Below are positions 1-7,470 of a stretch of 64,000 bases of DNA, in pieces (the stretch's first letter is position 1; every line of letters begins with the position of its first letter). This DNA is from Amorphoplanes digitatis. Its GTDB lineage: Bacteria; Actinomycetota; Actinomycetes; Mycobacteriales; Micromonosporaceae. The DNA lies in the NCBI RefSeq assembly GCF_014205335.1, contig NZ_JACHNH010000001.1:7124501-7188500 (forward strand). The letters run 5' to 3'. The notes beneath the pieces were generated by a model. It saw only the letters and a program-made list of their open reading frames with translations. It searched no databases and was not told the DNA's origin. Position numbers and translations under genes: made by a program.

Positions 1-334
1 ACAGGGGGTACGCGCCGGGATGCGCGCGGGAGAGCGCCCGCACCGCCCGGCCCAGCGCCCGGAGCCGCTGGCGCCAGTCGATGCCGGCCGGGTCCTCGCC
101 GTACTCGGTGCCGAGTTCCAGGTGCAGCAGGTCGACCAGCCCGTCGAGCAGAGCGTCCTTGCCGCCGACGTACGGATAGAGCGCCATCGAGGTGAGCCCG
201 ACCCGTTCCGCGACGGCGCGCATGGACATGGCACCGAGGCCCTGTTCGTCGACGAGAGCCAGTGCCTGGTCGAGGATGAGCCGTCTCTTGTCGTCCACCC
301 GTTCACGGTGTCGGGACGGGGGCACCGACGTCAC
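1..334 (-). CDS. TetR-family transcriptional regulator (partial, C-terminus off window)
   Basis: Reading the minus strand from a GTG at 334 gives about 111 residues that run off the left edge with no stop. Residues 15-60 form a TetR_N helix-turn-helix, including ALALVDEQGLGAMSMRAVAE followed by RVGLTSMALYPYVGGKDAL, which is the recognition helix plus the conserved Y-V-G-G-K-D/LL segment. The ligand-binding half is missing. An in-frame GTG at about 349 is an alternative start. A perfect inverted repeat (362-377) lies just upstream and is probably its own operator. TetR proteins are dimeric one-component repressors; the ligand cannot be deduced here. Confidence 0.85.
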   Translation of the reverse strand, partial: MTSVPPSRHRERVDDKRRLILDQALALVDEQGLGAMSMRAVAERVGLTSMALYPYVGGKDALLDGLVDLLHLELGTEYGEDPAGIDWRQRLRALGRAVRALSRAHPGAYPL

Positions 335-361
335 GGAACGCGCGCGCCACACCGCAAGCAG

Positions 362-377
362 TCACTCAACCGAGTGA
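362..377. promoter_or_regulatory. Inverted-repeat operator upstream of the tetR-like gene
   Basis: TCACTCAACCGAGTGA has perfect 6-bp arms (TCACTC/GAGTGA) around a 4-bp centre. It sits 28 bp upstream of the TetR start codon and just downstream of the small ORF at 380-601. Short palindromes of this size in this position are typical TetR-family autoregulatory operators. That this regulator binds here is inferred from position only. Confidence 0.55.
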
Positions 378-379
378 GA

Positions 380-601
380 TCAGCACCAGCGACCCGGCGG
401 GCGCCCGCGGCCCGCGGCGCGCCGGCGCGGGCGGACCGCGCCGTGCAGGTGCGCGCCGGCCCAGCCGCGAAGCTCAGTGCGGCAGCCGACCCGGTGCGGG
501 ATCTCACCGGCCGGTTCGACGGCGAGTGGGGTGAGCGGCTCCTCCGCGGCCACCTGCTCCGCGTCGGCGCACAGTTGGCCGTCCTCGCGCTCCGTCATCA
601 C
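380..601 (-). CDS. Small ORF of unknown function (73 aa)
   Basis: An ATG-ATG start at 601 is preceded by a strong ribosome binding site (GGAAGGAGG, about 5 nt before the first ATG). The product begins MMTEREDGQLCADAEQVAAE and ends in an Arg/Pro-rich tail with two of its four Cys residues outside the N-terminus. I recognise no domain. It lies directly upstream of, and on the same strand as, the TetR-type gene, so the two could be co-transcribed. The good Shine-Dalgarno sequence is the main argument that it is real; the low-complexity C-terminus argues against. It may be a decayed or frameshifted gene. Confidence 0.35.
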   Translation of the reverse strand: MMTEREDGQLCADAEQVAAEEPLTPLAVEPAGEIPHRVGCRTELRGWAGAHLHGAVRPRRRAAGRGRPPGRWC

Positions 602-862
602 TGCCTCCTTCCCTGCCGGTCTTTTCGGTACCTGGTCTCATCGGCACCGCGGCGCCCGGTATTACCTCTGGAACGGGCGGATACGGGGCACTAGGACGAC
701 ACACTGCCAGGTCACCGACCGAAATCGGCGCCGAGGCGCACCGCTATTACGGACAAATTCCCCAAAAGGTACAGAATTGAGATGTACGCGTGACCGCGCG
801 GAACGGTACAACCTCAAGGCCCGCTCCGACCACGGCGAACAGGATCGTGACAGGCTGGGCCG

Positions 863-2059
863 GTGGCGAAGCCAGCGAAGACCGGGGGTGCGGGCCGGCG
901 GCCGCCCCTGGCCGCCACGCTGCGTCGTGTCGAGGGCCGCGCCGGCGCACTGGCCACCGCCAGCGTCGCCCGGATGGACGAGACCCTGCCGTGGTTCCGG
1001 GACCTGCCCGCCGACCAGCGCTCCTGGGTCATGCTCGTCGCACAGGCCGGCGTGCGCTCGCTGGTGGAGTGGCTGCGCTCCGGCGGCACCGCGGCCGGCA
1101 CCCAGGAGATCTCCGACGAGGTCTTCGCCGCCGCGCCGCGCGCGCTGGCCCGCGCGATCACGCTGACCCAGACCGTCCAGCTGGTCAAGGTCACCATCGA
1201 CGTCGCCGAGTCCGAGGTGGCCAGCCTCGCCGCCGCGGGCGAGGAGGAGGCGCTCGCGACGGCCATCCTCAAATTCTCCCGGGAGATCGCCTTCTCCGCG
1301 GCCCGGGTGTACGCCCGCGCCGCCGAGTCCCGGGGCGCCTGGGACGCCCGGCTCCAGGCGCTGCTCGTCGACGCCCTGCTGCGCGGCGACTCCTCCGACG
1401 TGCTCGCCAGCCGGGCCGCCGCGCTCGGCTGGGCGGACGCGCCGCCCGTCGCCGTGGTCGTGGGGCGCTCACCCGGCGGCGACATCACCGCGGTGCTGCA
1501 CAGCGTCTACCGGGCGGCCCGGCGCGCCCGGGTCGAGGTCATCGGCGGGGTGCACGGCGACCGGCTCGTCATCGTCATGGGCGGGGCCGCCGATCCGCTC
1601 GCCACCGCCGGGCAGCTCGCGGCCAGCTTCGGCGAGGGGCCGATCGTGGTCGGGCCCGCCGTGCCGTCGCTGGACCACGCCACCGAGTCGGCCCGGGCCG
1701 CCCTGGCCGGCTTCCGGGCCGCGCCCGCCTGGCCCGGCGCGCCGACCCCGGTCGCCGCCGACGACCTGCTGCCGGAGCGCGCCCTGGCCGGCGACTCCGA
1801 GGCCCGGCGGGCGCTGCGGCACGACGCGTACGGCGCGGTCGTGCGGGCCGGCGGCGGGCTGCTGGAGACGCTTGACGCGTTCTTCGCCGCCGGCGGGGTA
1901 CTGGAGAGCGCGGCCCGCGAGCTCTTCGTGCACCCGAACACCGTGCGGTACCGGCTCCGGCGGGTCGCCGAGGTGACCGGGCTGTCTCCCCTGGACGGGC
2001 GGGACGCCTTCGCGCTGCGGCTCGCGCTCGCCATCGGCCGGCTCGACCCTGCGAGCTAA
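863..2059 (+). CDS. fasR: FasR-type (PucR C-terminal HTH) regulator of fatty acid synthesis
   Basis: This 398-aa protein ends in a PucR-type helix-turn-helix: residues about 340-395 contain ARELFVHPNTVRYRLRRVAE followed by a short helical end. The N-terminal two thirds resemble the sensor/GGDEF-like part of CdaR/PucR regulators. Its position directly upstream of fabD-fabH-acpP-fabF is the arrangement known for FasR in Streptomyces, where it activates the fab operon. The GTG start at 863 has only a weak ribosome binding site, and no better start is in frame. By family it would be a DNA-binding activator that couples acyl-chain supply to fab transcription. The regulatory target is inferred from synteny. 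Confidence 0.88.
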   Translation: MAKPAKTGGAGRRPPLAATLRRVEGRAGALATASVARMDETLPWFRDLPADQRSWVMLVAQAGVRSLVEWLRSGGTAAGTQEISDEVFAAAPRALARAITLTQTVQLVKVTIDVAESEVASLAAAGEEEALATAILKFSREIAFSAARVYARAAESRGAWDARLQALLVDALLRGDSSDVLASRAAALGWADAPPVAVVVGRSPGGDITAVLHSVYRAARRARVEVIGGVHGDRLVIVMGGAADPLATAGQLAASFGEGPIVVGPAVPSLDHATESARAALAGFRAAPAWPGAPTPVAADDLLPERALAGDSEARRALRHDAYGAVVRAGGGLLETLDAFFAAGGVLESAARELFVHPNTVRYRLRRVAEVTGLSPLDGRDAFALRLALAIGRLDPAS

Positions 2060-2157
2060 ATCACTGCCGGCCCGAACCCGATCTGAAAGATCATTAAGCA
2101 CTATGAGGTACCACTAATTCACCCCAGAATAGGACATTTTTCGGGAGTGTTTGTGGG

Positions 2158-2184
2158 AAACCTACAACGTTGGTCGTAGGGTTT
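2158..2184. promoter_or_regulatory. Imperfect palindrome upstream of fabD, candidate FasR site
   Basis: Between fasR and fabD, AAACCTAC (2158-2165) faces GTAGGGTTT (2176-2184) across a 10-bp centre. The arms match apart from one inserted G. It lies 52-78 bp upstream of the fabD GTG, and a second short palindrome (GATCTGAAAGATC, 2080-2092) lies further up. FasR proteins are known to bind imperfect palindromes in the fab promoter. The assignment here rests on position and symmetry. Confidence 0.4.
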
Positions 2185-2235
2185 GGTGGCGCGCAGCAAC
2201 CCCGCAACCCGCCCCCATCCGGAAGAGTCAGCAAC

Positions 2236-3408
2236 GTGCTCGCAGTCCTCTCACCCGGCCAGGGCTCCCAGAAGCCCGGCTTCCTCTCCTCGTGGCTCGA
2301 CCTTCCCGGCGCCGAGGCCCGCCTCCGCTGGTGGTCGGCGCTCGCCGGCGTCGACCTGATCCACCTCGGCACCGAGGCCGACGCCGACGAGATCAAGGAC
2401 ACCGCGCGCACCCAGCCCCTGCTCGTCGCCGCCGCCCTGCTCGCGGCCGAGCACCTGCCGATGTACGACGTCGGCCTGGTCGCCGGCCACAGCGTCGGCG
2501 AGCTGGGCGCCGCCGCCCTCGCCGGCGTGCTGCCGGCCGAGGCCGCGATCACCCTCGCCGGGGTCCGCGGCCGCGAGATGGCCGCCGCCTGCGCGATCAA
2601 GCCGACCGGCATGAGCGCGGTCCTCGGCGGCGACGCCGACGAGGTGATCGCCACGATCGAGAAGCACGGGCTGCACGCGGCGAACCGCAACGGCGCCGGC
2701 CAGATCGTCGCCGCCGGCGCGCTGGAGGACCTCGCCAAGTTCGCCGCCGAGCCGCCGGCCAAGGCGCGGATCATCAGCCTGTCGGTCGCCGGCGCGTTCC
2801 ACACCCCCTACATGGCGCCCGCCGAGCGGGCACTCGGCGCGGTCGCCGGCGGCGTCACCGTCGCCGACCCGGCCCGCATCCTGCTGTCGAACCTGGACGG
2901 CGCGGCCGTCATCCACGGCCGCGAGATGTTGCAGCGCCTGGTGCGGCAGGTCACCGCCGGAGTCCGCTGGGACCTGGTGATGCGGACCCTGCGCGACCTC
3001 GGCGTCACCGGCGTCATCGAGTTGCCGCCGGCCGGGACCCTGGCCGGCCTGGTAAAACGCGAGCTCAAGGGCGACGGTGCCCCGGAGATCGTCACGCTGA
3101 ACACGCCGGACGACCTGGCCGCCGCCCGCGACCTGATCGCCCGGCACGGCACGGTCTCCACTCACGAGCCGACCCCCGCATTCCGGGTCGTGGTGGCGCC
3201 AAGCGCCGGTGTGTTCCGGCCCGCCGACGGCCTGGACGAGGGCGCCGACGTGCGTACCGGTCAGGTGGTCGGCCAGGTGGTGACCCGCCAGGGCCCGGTC
3301 GAGATCACCGCGCACGGCGCCGGCGTGCTCACCGAGTGGCTGGCCCACCACGACGACCCGGTGGCCCCCGGCCAGCCGGTCGCCCGCATCGGCGGACTGC
3401 TCCAGTGA
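2236..3408 (+). CDS. fabD: Malonyl-CoA:ACP transacylase FabD with C-terminal lipoyl-like domain
   Basis: FabD moves the malonyl group from CoA to ACP for chain elongation. The GTG at 2236 starts VLAVLSPGQGSQKPGF, the usual FabD N-terminus, with GGAAG about 11 nt upstream. The nucleophile motif GHSVGE places the catalytic Ser at 86, and the partner His is 189 in GAFHTPYM. The protein is 390 aa, about 75 longer than typical FabD (about 310 aa). The extra residues 316-390 look like a biotinyl/lipoyl beta-barrel (APSAGVF, DVRTGQVVG, GAGVLTEWL, DPVAPGQPVARI), but the EAMKM hairpin Lys is absent. First gene of fabD-fabH-acpP-fabF-carboxylase. Confidence 0.95.
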   Translation: MLAVLSPGQGSQKPGFLSSWLDLPGAEARLRWWSALAGVDLIHLGTEADADEIKDTARTQPLLVAAALLAAEHLPMYDVGLVAGHSVGELGAAALAGVLPAEAAITLAGVRGREMAAACAIKPTGMSAVLGGDADEVIATIEKHGLHAANRNGAGQIVAAGALEDLAKFAAEPPAKARIISLSVAGAFHTPYMAPAERALGAVAGGVTVADPARILLSNLDGAAVIHGREMLQRLVRQVTAGVRWDLVMRTLRDLGVTGVIELPPAGTLAGLVKRELKGDGAPEIVTLNTPDDLAAARDLIARHGTVSTHEPTPAFRVVVAPSAGVFRPADGLDEGADVRTGQVVGQVVTRQGPVEITAHGAGVLTEWLAHHDDPVAPGQPVARIGGLLQ

Positions 3409-3445
3409 GATTGACCCAGTCCGTCGCGATCGAAGGAGCAGCACG

Positions 3446-4396
3446 ATGAACGCGGGTTCCCGCATCGTCGCGATGGGCCACTACCAGCCCTCGCGCGTGA
3501 TCACCAACGACGACCTCGCGGAGATCGTCCAGACCAACGACGCGTGGATCCGGGACCGGGTCGGCATCGCCGAGCGGCGCGTCGCCGACGCCGAGTCCGT
3601 CGCCGACATGGCCACCTTCGCCGCGGAGAAGGCCCTGGCCGGCTCCGGGCTCACCGCCGCCGACATCGACATGGTCGTCGTGGCGACCTGCTCGTCGATC
3701 GACCGCTGCCCGAACGTGGCCTCCCGGGTCGCCGCCCGGCTGGGCATCTCCGCGCCGGCCGCGATGGACGTGAACACGGCCTGCTCCGGCTTCTCGTACG
3801 CGCTGGGCACGGTCGACCACGCCATCCGCGCGGGCGCCAGCCGCAACGCCATCGTCATCGGCGCGGAGAAGCTGTCCGACGTCACCGACTGGACCGACCG
3901 CACCACCGCCGTGCTGTTCGGCGACGGCGCGGGCGCGGCCGTGGTCTCCGCGTCCGCCGACGGCGAGACGCCCGGCGTCGGCCCGGTGCTGTGGGGCTCG
4001 GCGCCGGAGAAGGGCGACGTGCTGCGGATCGAGGGCTGGCAGCCCTACATCCAGCAGGAGGGCCAGAGCGTCTTCCGGTGGGCGACCACCGCGCTGGCGC
4101 CGTTCGCGCTCCAGGCCTGCGAGCGCGCCGGCGTCCGGCCGGACGAGCTCGCGGCGTTCGTGCCGCACCAGGCAAACACCCGCATCATCGACGGCATCGT
4201 GAAGCGGCTCGGCCTCGGCCCGAACGTCGTCGTCGCCAAGGACCTGATCGAATCCGGCAACACCTCCGCGGCGAGCGTGCCGCTGGCCCTGTCCAAGCTC
4301 GTCGAGCGGCGCGAGGTGCCCTCGGGCGCCCCGGTCCTGCTCTTCGGCTTCGGCGGCGGCCTCACCTACGCGGGACAGGTTGTCCGCTGCCCCTGA
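3446..4396 (+). CDS. fabH: Beta-ketoacyl-ACP synthase III
   Basis: FabH condenses a short acyl-CoA primer with malonyl-ACP and starts each fatty acid; in actinomycetes it sets the branched iso/anteiso starter. The 316-aa protein has the full catalytic triad: Cys113 in DVNTACSGFS, His241 in VPHQANTR and Asn272 in ESGNTSAA, plus the C-terminal GFGGGLTYA glycine loop. The ATG at 3446 follows a GAAGGAGC ribosome binding site. It sits 37 bp after fabD and 52 bp before acpP. It is the fabH of the primary FAS operon rather than a biosynthetic-cluster copy, because the whole fab set surrounds it. Confidence 0.96.
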   Translation: MNAGSRIVAMGHYQPSRVITNDDLAEIVQTNDAWIRDRVGIAERRVADAESVADMATFAAEKALAGSGLTAADIDMVVVATCSSIDRCPNVASRVAARLGISAPAAMDVNTACSGFSYALGTVDHAIRAGASRNAIVIGAEKLSDVTDWTDRTTAVLFGDGAGAAVVSASADGETPGVGPVLWGSAPEKGDVLRIEGWQPYIQQEGQSVFRWATTALAPFALQACERAGVRPDELAAFVPHQANTRIIDGIVKRLGLGPNVVVAKDLIESGNTSAASVPLALSKLVERREVPSGAPVLLFGFGGGLTYAGQVVRCP

Positions 4397-4448
4397 CGGG
4401 GCTGAGAACTGTCCGCGAGTACCCCCACAATGAAAGGAACCCACCGCA

Positions 4449-4691
4449 ATGGCAACCCGCGCTGAGATCACCTCCGGCCTCGCCGAGATCCTCGAGGAGG
4501 TCGCCGGGGTGAACCCGGACGACGTCGCCGAGGAGAAGTCCTTCACCGACGACCTGGACGTCGACTCGCTGTCCATGGTCGAGGTCGTGGTGGCCGCCGA
4601 GGAGAAGTTCGGCGTCAAGATCCCCGACAACGAGGTCCAGAACCTCAAGACCGTCGGCGACGCCGTCTCCTTCATCGAGGCGAACCACTGA
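4449..4691 (+). CDS. acpP: Acyl carrier protein
   Basis: This 80-aa acidic four-helix protein carries growing acyl chains on 4'-phosphopantetheine. The attachment site is Ser40 in the DVDSLSMVEVV motif, the standard DSL signature at the start of helix II. Residues 50-62 (EEKFGVKIPDNEV) are the conserved helix II-III segment. An AAAGGAAC ribosome binding site precedes the ATG. The stop codon is one base from the fabF start, so translation is probably coupled. The context makes it the primary FAS ACP. Confidence 0.97.
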   Translation: MATRAEITSGLAEILEEVAGVNPDDVAEEKSFTDDLDVDSLSMVEVVVAAEEKFGVKIPDNEVQNLKTVGDAVSFIEANH

Positions 4692-4692
4692 C

Positions 4693-5919
4693 ATGAGCAG
4701 AACAGACGTCGTCGTCACCGGGCTCGGCGCGACGACCCCGCTTGGCGGGGACGTCGCGTCCACCTGGGACGCCATGCTGGCCGGCCGCTCCGGGGTGGGG
4801 GTACTCACCCAGGAGTGGGCCGCGCAGTTGCCCGTACGCATCGCCGCACAGCTCGCGGTCGACCCCTCCGAGGTCATCGAACGCGTCAAGCTGCGCCGGC
4901 TCGACCGCTCCGAGGCGATCGCGCTGATCGCCGGCCACCAGGCCTGGGCCGACAGCGGCCTCAAGGACTCCGGTCTCGACCCCGAGCGGCTCGCCGTCAG
5001 CTTCGGCAGCGGCATCGGCGGCGCGCAGACCCTGCTGGCCCAGGACGACATCCTGGAGGCCTTCGGGCCGCGCCGGGTCAGCCCGCACACCGTGCCGATG
5101 CTGATGCCCAACGGCCCCGCCGCCTGGGTCGGCCTCGAGCTCGGCGCCCAGGCGGGCGTCCACTCGATGGCCAGCGCCTGCGCGACCGGCGCCGAGGCGA
5201 TCTCGCTCGGCCTGGACATCATCCGCTCCGGCCGGGCCGACGTGGTCATGGCCGGCGGCACCGAGGCCGTGATCCACCCGCTGCCGATCGCCGGCTTCGC
5301 CTCGATGCGGGCCATGTCCGCCCGCAACGACGCGCCCGAGAAGGCCTCCCGCCCCTGGGACAAGGGCCGCGACGGCTTCGTGCTCGGCGAGGGCGCCGGC
5401 GCGGTCGTGCTCGAGCGCGCCGACCACGCCGCCGCCCGCGGTGCCCGGGTCTACGCCCGGCTCGCCGGCGCCGGCATCACCTCCGACGGCTACGACATCG
5501 TGCAGCCGCACCCACAGGGCGCGGGCGCGATCCGGGCCATCACCAAGGCGCTCGCCGACGCGGGCGTGTCCAAGTCCGACATCGTGCACGTCAACGCGCA
5601 TGCCACCTCCACACCAGTCGGTGACATGGCCGAGATCGCCGCGCTGCGGGCCGCGATCGGCAACCACCCGGTCCTCACCTCGACCAAGTCGATGTCCGGG
5701 CACCTGCTCGGCGCGGCCGGGGCGCTGGAGTCGATCGCCACGATCCTGGCGATCCGGGACAGCGTCGTTCCGCCGACCATCAACCTGGACGACCCGGACG
5801 ACGCTCTCGACATGGATGTGGCGGCGCACAAGGCGCGACCGCTCGACATCCCGGCCGCGCTGAACAACTCGTTCGGCTTCGGCGGCCACAACGTGGCCCT
5901 GGTCTTCACCCGTGCGTGA
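4693..5919 (+). CDS. fabF: Beta-ketoacyl-ACP synthase II
   Basis: FabF elongates acyl-ACP by decarboxylative condensation with malonyl-ACP. The 408-aa protein has the Cys-His-His triad: Cys163 in SMASACATGAEA, His303 in VNAHATSTPVGD and His337 in KSMSGHLLGAAGA, with the GFGGHN loop near the C-terminus. Length and motifs are those of a complete KAS II. It is directly joined to acpP. In mycobacteria the same slot is occupied by kasA/kasB. The stop overlaps an in-frame GTG (5912) that could serve as an upstream start of the carboxylase gene. Confidence 0.96.
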   Translation: MSRTDVVVTGLGATTPLGGDVASTWDAMLAGRSGVGVLTQEWAAQLPVRIAAQLAVDPSEVIERVKLRRLDRSEAIALIAGHQAWADSGLKDSGLDPERLAVSFGSGIGGAQTLLAQDDILEAFGPRRVSPHTVPMLMPNGPAAWVGLELGAQAGVHSMASACATGAEAISLGLDIIRSGRADVVMAGGTEAVIHPLPIAGFASMRAMSARNDAPEKASRPWDKGRDGFVLGEGAGAVVLERADHAAARGARVYARLAGAGITSDGYDIVQPHPQGAGAIRAITKALADAGVSKSDIVHVNAHATSTPVGDMAEIAALRAAIGNHPVLTSTKSMSGHLLGAAGALESIATILAIRDSVVPPTINLDDPDDALDMDVAAHKARPLDIPAALNNSFGFGGHNVALVFTRA

Positions 5920-5944
5920 CCATCCGGCCGAATCGGAGTACGCC

Positions 5945-7363
5945 GTGACCCTGACCTCGGATCCTCCCGCCGTAGAAGTCGACCACCGCGATCCGGAGGG
6001 CCGGCTGCGGGCGGTCTTCGACGCCGGCTCGCTGCGCCTGCTCGCACCCAAGGACGACTCGGGCGTGCTGTGGGCACGCGGCGAGGTCGACGGCACGCCC
6101 GCGATCGCTTTCGCCACCGACGCCACCCGGATGGGCGGCGCCATGGGCGTCGAGGGCTGCCAGCACGTCGTCGACGCGATCGACACGGCGGTCCGCGAGC
6201 GGGTGCCGGTGCTCGGTCTCTGGCACTCCGGCGGCGCCCGGCTGGCCGAGGGTGTCGTCGCCCTCGACGCCGTCGGCCAGGTGTTCGCGGCGATGGTGCG
6301 CGCCTCGGGGCGCGTACCGCAGATCTCCGTGGTGCTCGGCCCGGCGGCCGGCGGCGCCGCGTACGGGCCGGCGCTGACCGACATCGTGATCATGAGCAAG
6401 GCCGGCCGGATCTTCGTGACCGGGCCCGAGGTGGTCCGCAGCGTCACCGGCGAACAGGTCGACATGGAACGCCTCGGCGGTCCCGAGCCGCACGGCCGCC
6501 GCTCGGGCGTCGTGCACATCACCACAAAGGACGACGAGAGCGCGCTGGCCGAGGCCCGCAAGCTCACCGTCCTGCTCGGCCGCCAGGGCCGGCTCACTCC
6601 GGCGGACGTCGCCGAGGGCGCCGGAAACCACGACCTGACCGAGGCGATGCCCGCCGAGGCCAACCGGGCGTACGACGTGAAGCCGGTGGTCAAGGCCCTG
6701 CTCGACGAGCCGGGCGTGGAACTGCACGCCAAGTGGGCGCCGAACATCTCCACCACGCTCGGCCGCTTCGGCGGTCGCACGGTGGGCGTCATCGCCAACA
6801 ACCCGCTGCGCCTCGGCGGCTGTCTCGACGCGTCCAGCGCCGAGAAGGCCGCGCGGTTCGTGCGGATGTGCGACGCGCTGGGCGTGCCGCTGATCGTGCT
6901 GGTGGACGTGCCCGGCTACCTGCCCGGCGTCGGCCAGGAGTGGGACGGCGTGGTGCGCCGCGGTGCCAAGCTGCTGCACGCCTTCGCCGAGGCGGTCGTG
7001 CCGCGGGTGACGCTGGTGACCCGCAAGGCGTACGGCGGCGCGTACATCGCGATGAACTCCCGCTCCCTGGGCGCCACAGCCGTGTTCGCCTGGCCGAGCG
7101 CCGAGATCGCCGTCATGGGCGCGAGCGCGGCGGTGAACATCCTGCACCGCAAGCAGCTGGCGGCGGCACCGCAGGAGAGTCGCGAGCCACTGCGCGAGGC
7201 GCTCATCCAGGAGCAGCTGAAGACGGCGGGCGGCGTCACCCGCGCGCTGGAGATCGGCGTCGTGGACGACGTGATCACGCCGGAGCAGACCCGCCGCCGC
7301 ATCGCCGAGGCCCTGGCGGCGGCGCCGGCCGGACGCGGCGCACACGGCAACATCCCGCTGTGA
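5945..7363 (+). CDS. Acyl-CoA carboxylase carboxyltransferase (beta) subunit
   Basis: This carboxyl transferase moves CO2 from biotin (on a separate alpha/BCCP subunit) to acetyl- or propionyl-CoA and so makes malonyl- or methylmalonyl-CoA. The 472-aa crotonase-fold protein has both oxyanion loops: LWHSGGARLAEG with GPAAGGAAYGPALTD in the N half, and VTRKAYGGAYIAMNSRSLGA in the C half. I chose GTG 5945, preceded by CGGAG at 8 nt; GTG 5912, overlapping the fabF stop, is possible. Placement after fabF parallels accD6 of mycobacteria, so acetyl-CoA carboxylation for this FAS is the likely role. Substrate choice is not decidable from motifs. Confidence 0.93.
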   Translation: MTLTSDPPAVEVDHRDPEGRLRAVFDAGSLRLLAPKDDSGVLWARGEVDGTPAIAFATDATRMGGAMGVEGCQHVVDAIDTAVRERVPVLGLWHSGGARLAEGVVALDAVGQVFAAMVRASGRVPQISVVLGPAAGGAAYGPALTDIVIMSKAGRIFVTGPEVVRSVTGEQVDMERLGGPEPHGRRSGVVHITTKDDESALAEARKLTVLLGRQGRLTPADVAEGAGNHDLTEAMPAEANRAYDVKPVVKALLDEPGVELHAKWAPNISTTLGRFGGRTVGVIANNPLRLGGCLDASSAEKAARFVRMCDALGVPLIVLVDVPGYLPGVGQEWDGVVRRGAKLLHAFAEAVVPRVTLVTRKAYGGAYIAMNSRSLGATAVFAWPSAEIAVMGASAAVNILHRKQLAAAPQESREPLREALIQEQLKTAGGVTRALEIGVVDDVITPEQTRRRIAEALAAAPAGRGAHGNIPL

Positions 7364-7376
7364 CACACAGACGATG

Positions 7377-7404
7377 AAGGGGCGCCCCGGCCGGGGCGCC
7401 CCTT
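7377..7404 (+). terminator. Terminator-like perfect palindrome after the fab operon
   Basis: A 28-bp perfect palindrome (AAGGGGCGCCCCGG and its mirror) begins 14 bp after the carboxylase stop. There is no long T-run after it, but such very GC-rich hairpins are common actinobacterial terminators. It closes the fabD-carboxylase operon and isolates the STAND gene that follows. Confidence 0.75.
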
Positions 7405-7470
7405 CGCCGTTCCTGGCGCTACGAAGATCGTCTTTGTGACGGATTGGTGACCGTCGGTACGGTGTGGCGC

